This document shows, piece by piece, positions 7,241 to 15,363 of a DNA stretch of 31,745 nucleotides. The notes under the pieces are model-generated. The model did not search any database and was not told the origin of the DNA. It was given only the letters and a program-made list of their open reading frames with translations. The DNA is taken from positions 1 to 31,745 of IMG/VR virus record IMGVR_UViG_3300010354_008449; one strand, written 5' to 3'. Origin of the DNA: a virus. Position 1 is the stretch's first letter, and each line of letters begins with the position of its first letter. The position numbers were made by a program, and so were the translations under genes.

Positions 7241-9721
7241 ATGAATTTAAAAGAGTTAGATAGTTTTAGCTTATCAGATGCAATCAGTTTCCATGATGAG
7301 TTAAATCCCAACCTTTGGGACGGTCAAGCTCTACAACCAGAAGTTAAAGAACAACTTTTAATTATAGCAAAAGACTTTTTAGAAGAATTAGGCGTTAATG
7401 ATTTAGACGTTAAAGATATAACTGTTTCTGGGTCAAACGCAGCATATAGCTATACACCACACAGTGATTTAGATTTACATATTTTAGTAGACCTGTCAAA
7501 ATTAGACAACAACGAAATATACCGTGAATTATTCAATGCAAAAAAGACAATTTACAATGACACACATAATATCACAATACACGGGGTACCAGTTGAATTG
7601 TATGTACAAGACGCCAGAGAACCAGTTGTAAGTCTAGGTGAGTACAGCATACTAAAAGATAAATGGCTTAGAATCCCCACTAAGCGTAGAGCAAATTTAG
7701 ACCAAACCGCCACCAAGCAAAAATATACAAAATTATCAGATATTATTAATAGAACATTAAAATCCAAGAACATTTTACAAGTCAATAAAATTATACAGAA
7801 AATTAAACAATATAGACAAGCTGGATTAGATAAAGGTGGTGAGTTTGGTCCCGAGAATTTAGCATATAAAATTTTACGTAAACAAGAATTGATTAGCAAA
7901 TTATATAACTTACGTGATAAGTTACATAGCGAAGAATTAACAATAGAAGATTATGATCCTAATGGTCCTCCCCCTGGGCCTGAATTTAAACCTACAATGC
8001 CTAAGGGAACAGTCAGAGTTGATGTTAGTGATGTATATGACTGGTATAAACTAGGTCAACATATCAGCAACATGAAGGGTTTAGGTAAGCATGACTTTGG
8101 TAAAGGACCGCCAAGTACAATATTATCGTTCGGGGACGAAGATTTAGAACACAAATACATTCAAGCATTACAAAAGACAGGTCTTACAACAACAGACATT
8201 GATCCAGTTGATCCCAAACAACCTAAGGGCATGAAGCGTCAGAAAGTTGACCCTACATATAATGTAGTAGAAAACTTTGCCGATGATGGTACTACGCAAA
8301 TTCAATTCAATCATAGCATAAGCTACGATTACAACGATGATCCAGAAAGAATTGCAGTTACGGCTAACAAAAATGGACAACAAATCGGATATGCGGAATT
8401 TGTAACAGACGACCCGAGTTATGGAGTATTTTATTCAGAATTTACAAAAGTTGAGCCTGAGTATCAAAAACAAGGTATAGGTCGCGGCATGTATAATTAC
8501 GCAAAAAAATTAAAACAGATTAAACAAATTGTACCAAGTCCTAATCAAAGTGGTGCGGGTGCATCTCTGTGGAAACACAAAGATAGTGTCTGGGAGAATT
8601 TTTCCGATAGTAAGAACCCGCAGGACAAAGGCGACAGTAAAAGATATAAGGTACCCACTAAAGGTAAAATAAGTACATTACGCAAAGTAGCCGAGCAAGA
8701 TATGACGGAAGGATTTGATCAACCTTATCCTCTTAAATGGGAAAAGAGTGATTATGGTGATGTTGACGCATTAGCAACATTAGCAGACGGAACATATCTA
8801 AGTATCATGTTCAACAAGCAACAAGATAACGAAGGTGAAGAAGTCGTGGAAGTTGAATTTTATAGAAACAACAGCCAAGAAGTTACAGGTGAAGGTGACG
8901 CAATGCGTATTTTTGCTACAGTATTGACTGCGATTCAGCAATATGTTAAAAAATATAAGCCTGCAAGATTGACGTTCTCAGCAAGGAAAGAAGTAGAACA
9001 GGATCAAAATACTGAAAGTCGTGCTAAGTTATACGATAGGTTAGTACAGCGTTATAGTAACGCATGGGGCTATAGAGCATTAAGAGCAGACAATGAGGAT
9101 TTAGTCATTTACGAATTAAGTAGGTTAACGAGTGTAAAGGAAGAAGTCAATCCTAAAATTTTTAATGATATTATAAATTCACTACCTATGTTTGGAACTA
9201 AACCTGTTCAGATAGGTGACTTTATGTTTGACGCCCGCACTTTTATAGGTGGATTAGGAGATCCTGATGCAAAAGGATTACAAATTAGATCATATGATCC
9301 TAAAAAGCCAAAGGGTCAACAGACAATTGGTTCCGCAAGTTTTACTGTGAAAACTGATAAAAAAGGAAATTCATGGCTAGAAAGTGACGATACCAAAGTT
9401 GATGATGAATATCGTGGCAAAGGTGTAGCAGCACTGATGTATGCCTATGCTAAGAGTTTGGGCAATGATATTAAACCAAGTCCATATCAAAGTGAAAAAG
9501 GCCGTGCAATGTGGAAAAAATGGGGCAAGGATGCTGAACATTTAATGAGGGAAGCATCAGGTTACATTCCATCTGAAAAAGAGAAAAATGACCCTCGTTT
9601 TAAAACAGCGTTAACAGTGGATGTTCATCCTGACACTATGAAAAAAAACGCTAAAAAGTTTGGTAACAAGATTAGCAGAGCAGGCATACCCCCTACTGCT
9701 AGACCTGACGGTAAGTTCTAA
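7241..9721 (+). CDS. multidomain nucleotidyltransferase / GNAT / GNAT protein
   Basis: An 826-residue mosaic. Residues about 35-150 form a Pol beta-type nucleotidyltransferase: SGSNAAYSYTPHSDLDLHIL (63-82) has the GS motif and acidic pair D76/D78, and the third acid is probably E119 or D124. A helical segment follows (about 155-235). Residues about 345-450 are a GNAT-like acetyltransferase with YQKQGIGRGMY (408-418, acetyl-CoA motif A) and VPSPNQSGAG. Residues about 485-630 are an unknown domain that begins MTEGF. Residues about 650-765 are a second GNAT-like domain with YRGKGVAALMY (724-734) and KPSPYQSEKG. The tail ends with a basic IPPTARPDGKF segment. Several effector-type domains on one chain recall the polyvalent proteins that phages inject with their DNA. 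Targets are unknown. Confidence 0.8.
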   Translation: MNLKELDSFSLSDAISFHDELNPNLWDGQALQPEVKEQLLIIAKDFLEELGVNDLDVKDITVSGSNAAYSYTPHSDLDLHILVDLSKLDNNEIYRELFNAKKTIYNDTHNITIHGVPVELYVQDAREPVVSLGEYSILKDKWLRIPTKRRANLDQTATKQKYTKLSDIINRTLKSKNILQVNKIIQKIKQYRQAGLDKGGEFGPENLAYKILRKQELISKLYNLRDKLHSEELTIEDYDPNGPPPGPEFKPTMPKGTVRVDVSDVYDWYKLGQHISNMKGLGKHDFGKGPPSTILSFGDEDLEHKYIQALQKTGLTTTDIDPVDPKQPKGMKRQKVDPTYNVVENFADDGTTQIQFNHSISYDYNDDPERIAVTANKNGQQIGYAEFVTDDPSYGVFYSEFTKVEPEYQKQGIGRGMYNYAKKLKQIKQIVPSPNQSGAGASLWKHKDSVWENFSDSKNPQDKGDSKRYKVPTKGKISTLRKVAEQDMTEGFDQPYPLKWEKSDYGDVDALATLADGTYLSIMFNKQQDNEGEEVVEVEFYRNNSQEVTGEGDAMRIFATVLTAIQQYVKKYKPARLTFSARKEVEQDQNTESRAKLYDRLVQRYSNAWGYRALRADNEDLVIYELSRLTSVKEEVNPKIFNDIINSLPMFGTKPVQIGDFMFDARTFIGGLGDPDAKGLQIRSYDPKKPKGQQTIGSASFTVKTDKKGNSWLESDDTKVDDEYRGKGVAALMYAYAKSLGNDIKPSPYQSEKGRAMWKKWGKDAEHLMREASGYIPSEKEKNDPRFKTALTVDVHPDTMKKNAKKFGNKISRAGIPPTARPDGKF

Positions 9722-9735
9722 TAGTTTGGTATTTT

Positions 9736-9743
9736 GATAAATA
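9736..9743 (+). promoter_or_regulatory. T4-type late promoter motif GATAAATA
   Basis: GATAAATAC lies in the 44-base gap before the next ATG, which is 22 bases downstream. It is identical over 9 bases to the motif at 3124. A TTG 10 bases after it would place translation at the very 5' end of the message, favouring the ATG at 9766. Confidence 0.65.
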
Positions 9744-9765
9744 CTGTATCTTATTGGAAACTTAT

Positions 9766-10449
9766 ATGCGTTTTAGTCAAATAGTCAGCGAAACAACAAC
9801 TGCTGGATCAATCGCCACAGTTGAAAGTCCCTTAGGGTCTACTCAAACTAGAAATGCCAGCATCTACGGTGGTAAAAAAGTAGGCTCACTATTCAAAGGA
9901 AAGAAAACAAACAAACCTTTTGCTAATTCAATCAGCGAAGGTAAAAAAGTTGATGAAGCTAAACTTGATGAAGAGGATATTATTGTAATCCCAGGTCAAG
10001 GAATGAAACGTAAAACAGGCTTTATAAAGCATGGTCAAAGCAGAGTAGACCATGAAGTTGAAATGGCACGTAGCGATGTACTAGCAACCATGAAGAATGC
10101 TAAAGCAATCTATGAATTGTTAAAGAATAGAACCGAAGAAGAAGGTCTTGAAGGTTGGGTTCAAGAAAAGTTAATAAAAGCCAATGATTATTTAAACGCA
10201 GTAAAAGAATACTACGATGGTAAAATGATACAAAAAGAAATGACCGGCGGAGTTATTGCAGGCGGACCTCAATATGAATCTCAAGAGGTTGAAGAAGGTG
10301 CTAAAGTAGAACGTATGAAAAAACACATTGAAAAATCTGAACGCAAATTAGGTTATAGTAAAGATGAAGCCGAAAATATTGCATGGGCCACTCTTAATAA
10401 GCGTGGGTATCTTGATAACAAAAACAAGAAAAAGGTTAAAAATAAATGA
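9766..10449 (+). CDS. putative internal head protein with capsid-targeting-like N-terminus
   Basis: I chose ATG 9766 (227 residues) over an upstream in-frame TTG at 9754. The ATG has GGA at a sensible distance, lies 22 bases from the late promoter, and gives the N-terminus MRFSQIVSE. That resembles the T4 capsid-targeting sequence (MKTYQEFIAE), which the prohead protease cuts after Glu. A second possible cut site is SISE/G at about 58-61. The middle is a conserved-looking helical domain (HEVEMARSDVLATMKNAK, then GLEGWVQEKLIKANDYL). The tail (LGYSKDEAENIAWATLNKRG and many Lys) is a compact basic module. There is no membrane segment. The overlap with the next gene (ATGA) indicates coupling. Packaging is inferred; the biochemical function is unknown. 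Confidence 0.75.
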   Translation: MRFSQIVSETTTAGSIATVESPLGSTQTRNASIYGGKKVGSLFKGKKTNKPFANSISEGKKVDEAKLDEEDIIVIPGQGMKRKTGFIKHGQSRVDHEVEMARSDVLATMKNAKAIYELLKNRTEEEGLEGWVQEKLIKANDYLNAVKEYYDGKMIQKEMTGGVIAGGPQYESQEVEEGAKVERMKKHIEKSERKLGYSKDEAENIAWATLNKRGYLDNKNKKKVKNK

Positions 10450-13010
10450 GTAAGATATTAGAAGCTCTAACTTCAGATACTAACAAGTTAGAAGGTCCTG
10501 CTAATAGCCCAAATAAAGTTTCAGTTTTGAAACAAGAATTAGAGCAAGCTAAAAAAGGCTTTGATCCAAATTATGAATACAGTGATGACCATAGTTATTG
10601 GAAAGAACAAAAAGATAAAGCTAATAAAATCTCAAGTATTAAAAAACAATTACGTGATGCTGGGGAAAATATAACTGAGTCTCAAAAGAAAACAATATCA
10701 GTATTAACTGAAGCAAGAACATATAAATTGTGGGAGAGTGCCGGCCGTAAAATTATGGAGGCAGAGTTAACACAAGATCAAATTCAAAATTTATTTAAAA
10801 GTATTGAAACTGCACAATCTGCGGCAGGTGGAAATCGTACATTATTAGGTAAAGGTAAAGATGCTGCAAGTGCAGTTAACAAAGCATGGGAAGATTTAAA
10901 AACTAAAGTACAAAATAGCGGCCCTATAAAAAATGTAGACGCTATGTACGATAAGGCTGCTGATCAACTCAAACAAGCAACCGGTGGTGATCAGGGCGTA
11001 ATGAAATATGTCCAAAAGTATCGTGACTTTGCTAAAAAACATCCCGTTGCACAAAGTTTAATTTATTCTGCACTAATTGCTGCTGCCGGTATCAGTGGAG
11101 CTGGATTAGGCGGTGCTGCTGCATTAGGTCTATTTAAAATGGTAGACAAGTTATTGCAAGGCGAAAAGTTTAGTAGTGCTGCTTATAGTGGTGGTAAGAC
11201 AGGTGCAATGGCATACGGTGCAAGTAAAGTTGGTGATATGTTTAGAGGAGGTTCTGAAGCAGGAGCAGCCCCGGGGTCAACAGGCGCAACTGATACTGCA
11301 CAGAATACTCTTGCTGCAACAAGACAAGCAGCAGAAAAAGAAGCAATGGAAGCAATCAAATCAAGAATTGCAAATGGTGAAATAAAACCAACTGATACAG
11401 GCGCAATAAGAGAATTAGCACAAACAGTATTGGATGGATCAGGCATGCCACCACAAGCTATTGAAACTTCGGTTGAGAAACTTGTAACACAGTCAATGGG
11501 TGACGTTGCTAGACAAGCAGGGGGCCAAGCAACTTTAGGTATGGATACAGCAGGTGATGTAGCTCAATCTGTTGGAAGTAAACCACCAATATCAGTTAAT
11601 TTACCAGGTGGTGAAATGAAATTTGCTGATCAAGCCGCATACGATGCATGGCAAAATGGACAGCAGTTAACGCAAGTACAAATGCCGGGAGGCGCAGTTT
11701 ATTCTTTACCACAAACTCAAATTGACCAGGCAGCAGATGCTGCACAATCTGTAGCACAATCATCTGCGCCAATTGACTACACTAAGCCCGGTCCTACTAG
11801 TGTAGACTCTCTGGGACAAAAACTTGAATATGGAATTCCAATCAATGACAAAGGTTCATTTGTAGCACCAAACCCGAACTTGCCGCCTGAAGAATTGGCT
11901 CAGCAAACTGCTGCATATAATGCTTGGAAACAAAATTATATGTCTAGATTTCCTGAAGCCACGCTGCGTCCTGATGGTACCATGCAAGCATTCAAGCCTG
12001 GTTTGGCTCCTATGTTCCCGGGAGGTAGTCGAGTTCAAGAAACCGTTGATCAATGGAAAAGAGGAGAAAGGTTAGCTCAAACTCAACCAAAGAAACTTTC
12101 AGAATCTCAAATATATTTGATTATAGGTAAAGTTGTAGAGAAAGAAAAGTTAAAAGAAGGCATAATGGACACTGTTAAGGGTGCTGCCGGAAAAGCCAGA
12201 GATTGGGCTGCAACAAAAGGTAAGAACTTAACAACTAAAGTCACAGCAGACAAATTGTTACAAGCCTGGAAAAAAGCAGGTAGCCCGACCGACAGTGATA
12301 AAGTTGCACAAGTATTACAAGGTGCCGGTGTAAGTCCTGATATTATTAAACAAACTTTTGGTGGAATGAAATTACCCACACCGAATGCAGCTTCAGATGC
12401 AGGAGCTACAGGAACTGCAATGCCAACCGCGACAGGAACATCAACTGCAGGAGCTACAGGTGCAGGAGCTACAGGAACTGCAATGCCAGCAGCAAGTGCA
12501 AATAAAAGTGCTGGTGCAGCAGGTGATCAAAAAGAACCAACAATTTATAAGCAAACCAAAAATTTGCTTGGTCAATTAGACAAGAAAAGTAAACTACGTA
12601 TTATAGCTACGCTTAAAAAAGATTTACAACTTGCAGAGAGCGGTCGTACATTAAGTATATTTGAAATTACACAAGAATTATTAATAGAAAATAAAAATAA
12701 TAAAGAATATAACTATGATGATCCAGACTGGGATGCAAAAATTAGTAGATTAGGTAAAATGGCAAAAGAAGGTCCTCGCAAAACTGTATGGGACCCTGAG
12801 AAGCGTGTGTATAAGACTGTTCCAGTTAATCCACCTAAAGAAAAAGGTGTGGCGGAAGTAAGTGATGCTACAAAACAAAGTTATAAATCTAAAGCACAAG
12901 CACAAGTACGTGAATTAGAACCGCATGCTAAAAAAGGTGAATATAAAGATATAGCACAAAGAGCTATAGACCGTAGACAAAAAGGTCTAGCTAAATTAAA
13001 TCGGGAATAA
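10446..13010 (+). CDS. large Ala-rich putative internal virion protein with hydrophobic segment
   Basis: The 854-residue product has an N-terminal helical region containing SVLTEARTYKLWESAGRKIM (85-104), with LTE/A resembling a prohead-protease site. A domain with GGDQGVMKYVQKYRDFAKKH (180-199) follows. A long hydrophobic Gly/Ala stretch at about 200-230 (SLIYSALIAAAGISGAGLGG) could span or disrupt a membrane. The centre is low-complexity Ala/Gln. A later domain contains KLSESQIYLIIGKVVEKEKL, then NLTTKVTADKLLQAWKKAGS. An Ala/Thr/Gly repeat linker and a basic C-terminal domain (VSDATKQSYKSKAQ) end it. Length, helix content and membrane segment recall injected internal or pilot proteins. It overlaps its upstream neighbour by 4 bases. 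No enzyme motif is seen. Confidence 0.7.
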   Translation: MSKILEALTSDTNKLEGPANSPNKVSVLKQELEQAKKGFDPNYEYSDDHSYWKEQKDKANKISSIKKQLRDAGENITESQKKTISVLTEARTYKLWESAGRKIMEAELTQDQIQNLFKSIETAQSAAGGNRTLLGKGKDAASAVNKAWEDLKTKVQNSGPIKNVDAMYDKAADQLKQATGGDQGVMKYVQKYRDFAKKHPVAQSLIYSALIAAAGISGAGLGGAAALGLFKMVDKLLQGEKFSSAAYSGGKTGAMAYGASKVGDMFRGGSEAGAAPGSTGATDTAQNTLAATRQAAEKEAMEAIKSRIANGEIKPTDTGAIRELAQTVLDGSGMPPQAIETSVEKLVTQSMGDVARQAGGQATLGMDTAGDVAQSVGSKPPISVNLPGGEMKFADQAAYDAWQNGQQLTQVQMPGGAVYSLPQTQIDQAADAAQSVAQSSAPIDYTKPGPTSVDSLGQKLEYGIPINDKGSFVAPNPNLPPEELAQQTAAYNAWKQNYMSRFPEATLRPDGTMQAFKPGLAPMFPGGSRVQETVDQWKRGERLAQTQPKKLSESQIYLIIGKVVEKEKLKEGIMDTVKGAAGKARDWAATKGKNLTTKVTADKLLQAWKKAGSPTDSDKVAQVLQGAGVSPDIIKQTFGGMKLPTPNAASDAGATGTAMPTATGTSTAGATGAGATGTAMPAASANKSAGAAGDQKEPTIYKQTKNLLGQLDKKSKLRIIATLKKDLQLAESGRTLSIFEITQELLIENKNNKEYNYDDPDWDAKISRLGKMAKEGPRKTVWDPEKRVYKTVPVNPPKEKGVAEVSDATKQSYKSKAQAQVRELEPHAKKGEYKDIAQRAIDRRQKGLAKLNRE
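12399..12488 (+). repeat. coding direct repeat (27 bp, two copies plus a 14-bp partial)
   Basis: GCAGGAGCTACAGGAACTGC and the following 7 bases occur identically at 12399-12425 and 12462-12488. The first 14 bases occur again at 12447-12460. They encode the AGATGTAMP linker of the large virion protein. Exact identity suggests recent slippage or unequal recombination. Confidence 0.85.
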
Positions 13011-13014
13011 TAAT

Positions 13015-13452
13015 ATGAAAATCTCTGAAGTAGAAATTATTAATGAAGATTGGCAAAAAGTCAATAAAAAAGATAAGACTGATGGTATGAGCCGTAAGGC
13101 AGTTAAAGCATACCGTCGTGAAAATCCAGGTAGCAAATTAAAAACTGCTGTAACAACTAAGCCAAGCAAATTAAAGAAGGGTTCTAAGGCTGCTAAACGC
13201 CGTAAATCTTTCTGCGCTAGAATGAAGGGCATGAAAAAATCACGCACAAGTGCTAAAACAAAGCGTAACCCGGATAGCCCAATCAATAAGGCACTACGCC
13301 GTTGGAACTGTGAGTCTGTACAAGATATGCAGAACTTAGTAATGATTGCCGAGGCAAAAATTGCCAAAATGCGTGAAGCAGCTAATCCTGCACAACAGGC
13401 TGCAATTGCTATAGCGATGAAGAAAAAAGGTCAGAAGCCTAAATCAAAATGA
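13015..13452 (+). CDS. highly basic putative packaged DNA-associated protein
   Basis: The 145-residue protein is extremely rich in Lys and Arg. It begins MKISEVEIINE/DW, a capsid-targeting-like N-terminus with a possible cut after Glu. The core has KAVKAYRRENPGSKL, then KAAKRRKSFCARMKGMKK, RTSAKTKRNPDSPINKAL and RRWNCE. Two Cys (in FCARM and WNCE) frame the conserved block. The tail has NPAQQAAIAIAMKKKGQKPK. From memory this Cys-framed basic block recurs in aquatic T4-like phages as a domain of unknown function. Charge and context suggest it binds DNA inside the head or host DNA after entry. It starts 2 bases after the upstream stop, overlaps the next gene by 4 bases, and a GGGAATAA ribosome-site-like stretch overlaps the upstream stop. 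Confidence 0.75.
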   Translation: MKISEVEIINEDWQKVNKKDKTDGMSRKAVKAYRRENPGSKLKTAVTTKPSKLKKGSKAAKRRKSFCARMKGMKKSRTSAKTKRNPDSPINKALRRWNCESVQDMQNLVMIAEAKIAKMREAANPAQQAAIAIAMKKKGQKPKSK

Positions 13453-13991
13453 AATCAAGTGAGTTTATTACTGAAGGTTTTGGATTAAACTATCCCTCTA
13501 CTTATGAACAAGAGAGGGGTAGACCTAGTAATACACGTAAACAACGCACATATGCACTTACCAATGAAGATGCAGAAAGTGATATTGGTAAAAGAGTAAT
13601 TGACTTTTACATGAGAGATGTTGGTAAATTCAGTAAAAAACCTGTTGAAGATTTTGATAGTAAAGCTAACGAACTAATTAATAAAGCTCCACAATCTATT
13701 AAAGGCAAAGTTGCAGAGATATTTAAAAAAGCAAAAGACAATCCTTATATACAAGGTGGTGTAATTACTACAGTTGCTTCATTACTAGCAAGTAGTGTAA
13801 TAAGTTCTGCTACAAAGATGCAACTTACCCCACAACAAACTAATATAATGTTACAAGCTATTTTAAATACAATAGTACCAACTATTATAAGCAGAATTAA
13901 TGGTAAAAATTGGATAGACACTATCAAATATACACTAGCAAGCGCTGGTATAGGTACTAGCATTGCTGCTATAGCGGAGAGTAAAAAATGA
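13449..13991 (+). CDS. putative packaged protein with capsid-targeting sequence and hydrophobic helices
   Basis: This 180-residue protein begins MKSSEFITE/GFG, the closest match in the window to the T4 capsid-targeting sequence MKTYQEFIAE/A. It has the E-F-I-x-E order and a small residue after the expected cut. The mature part has a polar first half (about 10-95), then hydrophobic segments at about 100-116 (GGVITTVASLLASSVIS), 128-145 and 163-176 (TLASAGIGTSIAAI). These could form membrane helices, so it may insert into the inner membrane on DNA entry. It overlaps both neighbours by 4 bases. Targeting is inferred from the N-terminal motif. The function is unknown. Confidence 0.75.
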   Translation: MKSSEFITEGFGLNYPSTYEQERGRPSNTRKQRTYALTNEDAESDIGKRVIDFYMRDVGKFSKKPVEDFDSKANELINKAPQSIKGKVAEIFKKAKDNPYIQGGVITTVASLLASSVISSATKMQLTPQQTNIMLQAILNTIVPTIISRINGKNWIDTIKYTLASAGIGTSIAAIAESKK

Positions 13992-14107
13992 AAAATTATA
14001 AATTTACAGCAGAATGCAAAAGTGGTCAAGTAAAAACTTTTGAATTTACAGCAAACGGTTATCAAGCAGCTAGAAAAAAATTACAAGAGTTAATAGAGGC
14101 AAACTAA
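13988..14107 (+). CDS. small protein of unknown function (39 aa)
   Basis: The frame MKNYKFTAECKSGQVKTFEF continues TANGYQAARKKLQELIEAN and stops at 14105-14107. Its ATG overlaps the upstream TGA (ATGA), and the stop is followed immediately by another ATG, as in its neighbours. The predicted form is two strands and a helix, like a compact domain. The dense overlaps and sensible amphipathic sequence support it as real. No function can be assigned. Confidence 0.6.
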   Translation: MKNYKFTAECKSGQVKTFEFTANGYQAARKKLQELIEAN

Positions 14108-14167
14108 ATGGACAAAGTTTGGGATTTTTATTGGCAATATAAAGGACGTTTACCAGGACAGAAATGA
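14108..14167 (+). CDS. possible 19-aa peptide or translational coupler
   Basis: MDKVWDFYWQYKGRLPGQK starts directly after the previous stop and its TGA overlaps the ATG of the glutamine amidotransferase gene. It is Trp/Tyr rich. It may be a real micro-protein or may only carry ribosomes to the next start. Chance cannot be excluded at this length. Confidence 0.35.
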   Translation: MDKVWDFYWQYKGRLPGQK

Positions 14168-14892
14168 AACCTGTATTAATATTAGCGCATCAAATCCCCG
14201 AACATCCTGCATATTTGACTACGTGGCTAAAAAGTAACAACGTGTCATATCAACTATTTAATGCAGGTAAAAATCAAGAATTCCCTACATCAATAGAACC
14301 TTATTCAGCCCTAGCAGTAATGGGTGGGGGCATGAGTGCTAACGACCCATTACTAAGTAATAGACAGGCTGAAATACTTATACTACAATCAATGTACAGA
14401 GACATACCTGTTATAGGGCATTGTCTAGGTGGACAATTAATGGCTAAAGCATTAGGTGGTAAAATTACCACATCATTTCAGCCTGAGATAGGTTGGCAAG
14501 AAATACGTTATATAGATAACCCATCAACAACTGAATGGTTTGGCACTAATCCAACTGATACCGTGATACATTGGCACTATGAAACTTTTAGTATACCTAC
14601 TGGTGCTAATTTATTAGCAACGTCTTATGCTTGTCAAAATCAAGCATTTAGTGTTGGGAAGCATTTAGCTATGCAATTTCACATTGAAATTGACGAAGCA
14701 AAAGCAGTAGCTTGGACAGAAGATATAGATCCTAAATGGGAATCAGCTATTAACACATATAATTCAGTTCAAAACAAAGAACAAATAATAAACGATATTC
14801 CAAAATACATAGACAAGCACAAGTCTACAGCAAATAGTATCTATACAAATTGGCTAAAAACTACAGATTGGTCTGAACTAATCAAAAACTGA
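14164..14892 (+). CDS. class I glutamine amidotransferase-like protein
   Basis: The 242-residue protein is a lone class I amidotransferase domain. PVIGHCLGGQ (82-91) holds the nucleophile Cys87 in the usual elbow. AMQFHIEID (169-177) supplies His173 and Glu175, completing the Cys-His-Glu triad. VMGGGMSAND (52-61) matches the conserved oxyanion-loop region. Such domains release ammonia from glutamine for a partner synthase, but lone members related to E. coli YfeJ act alone or on unknown substrates. No synthetase domain is fused or adjacent. Its stop sits inside a late promoter motif for the Dps gene. It might act in base or cofactor modification, or hydrolyse a gamma-glutamyl compound. All catalytic residues are present, so activity is expected. 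Confidence 0.88.
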   Translation: MKPVLILAHQIPEHPAYLTTWLKSNNVSYQLFNAGKNQEFPTSIEPYSALAVMGGGMSANDPLLSNRQAEILILQSMYRDIPVIGHCLGGQLMAKALGGKITTSFQPEIGWQEIRYIDNPSTTEWFGTNPTDTVIHWHYETFSIPTGANLLATSYACQNQAFSVGKHLAMQFHIEIDEAKAVAWTEDIDPKWESAINTYNSVQNKEQIINDIPKYIDKHKSTANSIYTNWLKTTDWSELIKN

Positions 14893-14898
14893 TAAATA
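14891..14898 (+). promoter_or_regulatory. T4-type late promoter motif GATAAATA
   Basis: GATAAATAT overlaps the TGA stop of the amidotransferase gene and lies 21 bases before the Dps ATG, with AAAGG as ribosome site. The spacing matches the other late motifs. Confidence 0.6.
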
Positions 14899-14919
14899 TC
14901 TAAAAGACAAAGGTTTATT

Positions 14920-15360
14920 ATGCTTTCAGATAACTTAAAGGTTTTACTAGCCAGCACCCAAGCGTTTGCTATTAAAAGTCAAAACTTTCATTGGAACGTA
15001 GAGGGTAGTGATTTCCCTCAATATCATGCTTTCTTTGATACACTATACAATGATGTAAGTGACACTATTGATAAAATTGCAGAATATGTAAGAATTTTAG
15101 GTCACTATACTCCAGGCAGTCTTAGCCGATATATAGAATTGTCAATAATACAAGATCAAACAAAAATACCACGTGCTGAGTTAATGTTTGCTGAATCATT
15201 GCAAGATTGTGAGAAAATTTCAGAATTAGTAGTTGCTATGTTTCACGAAGCAACAAATGAAAATCAGCAAGGTATTGCTAACTATATGGCTGAATTGCAA
15301 GATTTGTATGGCAAAAAAGCGTGGTTTATAAGAAGCATTCTTAAAAAAGAACGTGAGTAA
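14920..15360 (+). CDS. dps: Dps-like ferritin (DNA protection and iron storage)
   Basis: The 146-residue protein is a Dps-type four-helix bundle. QNFHWNVEG is the Dps signature, and the LYNDVSDTIDKIAEYVR segment follows. The ferroxidase ligands are complete: His24, His36, Asp40, Asp51 and Glu55 have the same spacing (12, 4, 11, 4) as E. coli Dps H51/H63/D67/D78/E82. LGHYTPGSLSRY also fits. Dps forms dodecamers that oxidise Fe(II) with peroxide, store iron and often bind DNA. The N-terminus is short and lacks the Lys-rich arm E. coli Dps uses for DNA binding. A late promoter precedes it, and putative packaged-protein genes flank it. It could protect phage DNA or the infected cell from oxidative damage. 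Confidence 0.92.
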   Translation: MLSDNLKVLLASTQAFAIKSQNFHWNVEGSDFPQYHAFFDTLYNDVSDTIDKIAEYVRILGHYTPGSLSRYIELSIIQDQTKIPRAELMFAESLQDCEKISELVVAMFHEATNENQQGIANYMAELQDLYGKKAWFIRSILKKERE

Positions 15361-15363
15361 ATT

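Noticed and set aside
9754-9765. Upstream TTG start for the 9766 gene
   Set aside because: It would lie 10 bases after the late motif, has no ribosome site, and would hide the targeting-like N-terminus.
11176-11385. Gln-rich plus-strand frame inside the large virion protein gene
   Set aside because: It is a frame-shifted reading of an Ala/Gly-rich stretch, with low-complexity output.
12385-12579. MQLQMQELQELQ-type frame in the linker region
   Set aside because: It comes from out-of-frame reading of the GCAGGAGCTACAGG repeats.
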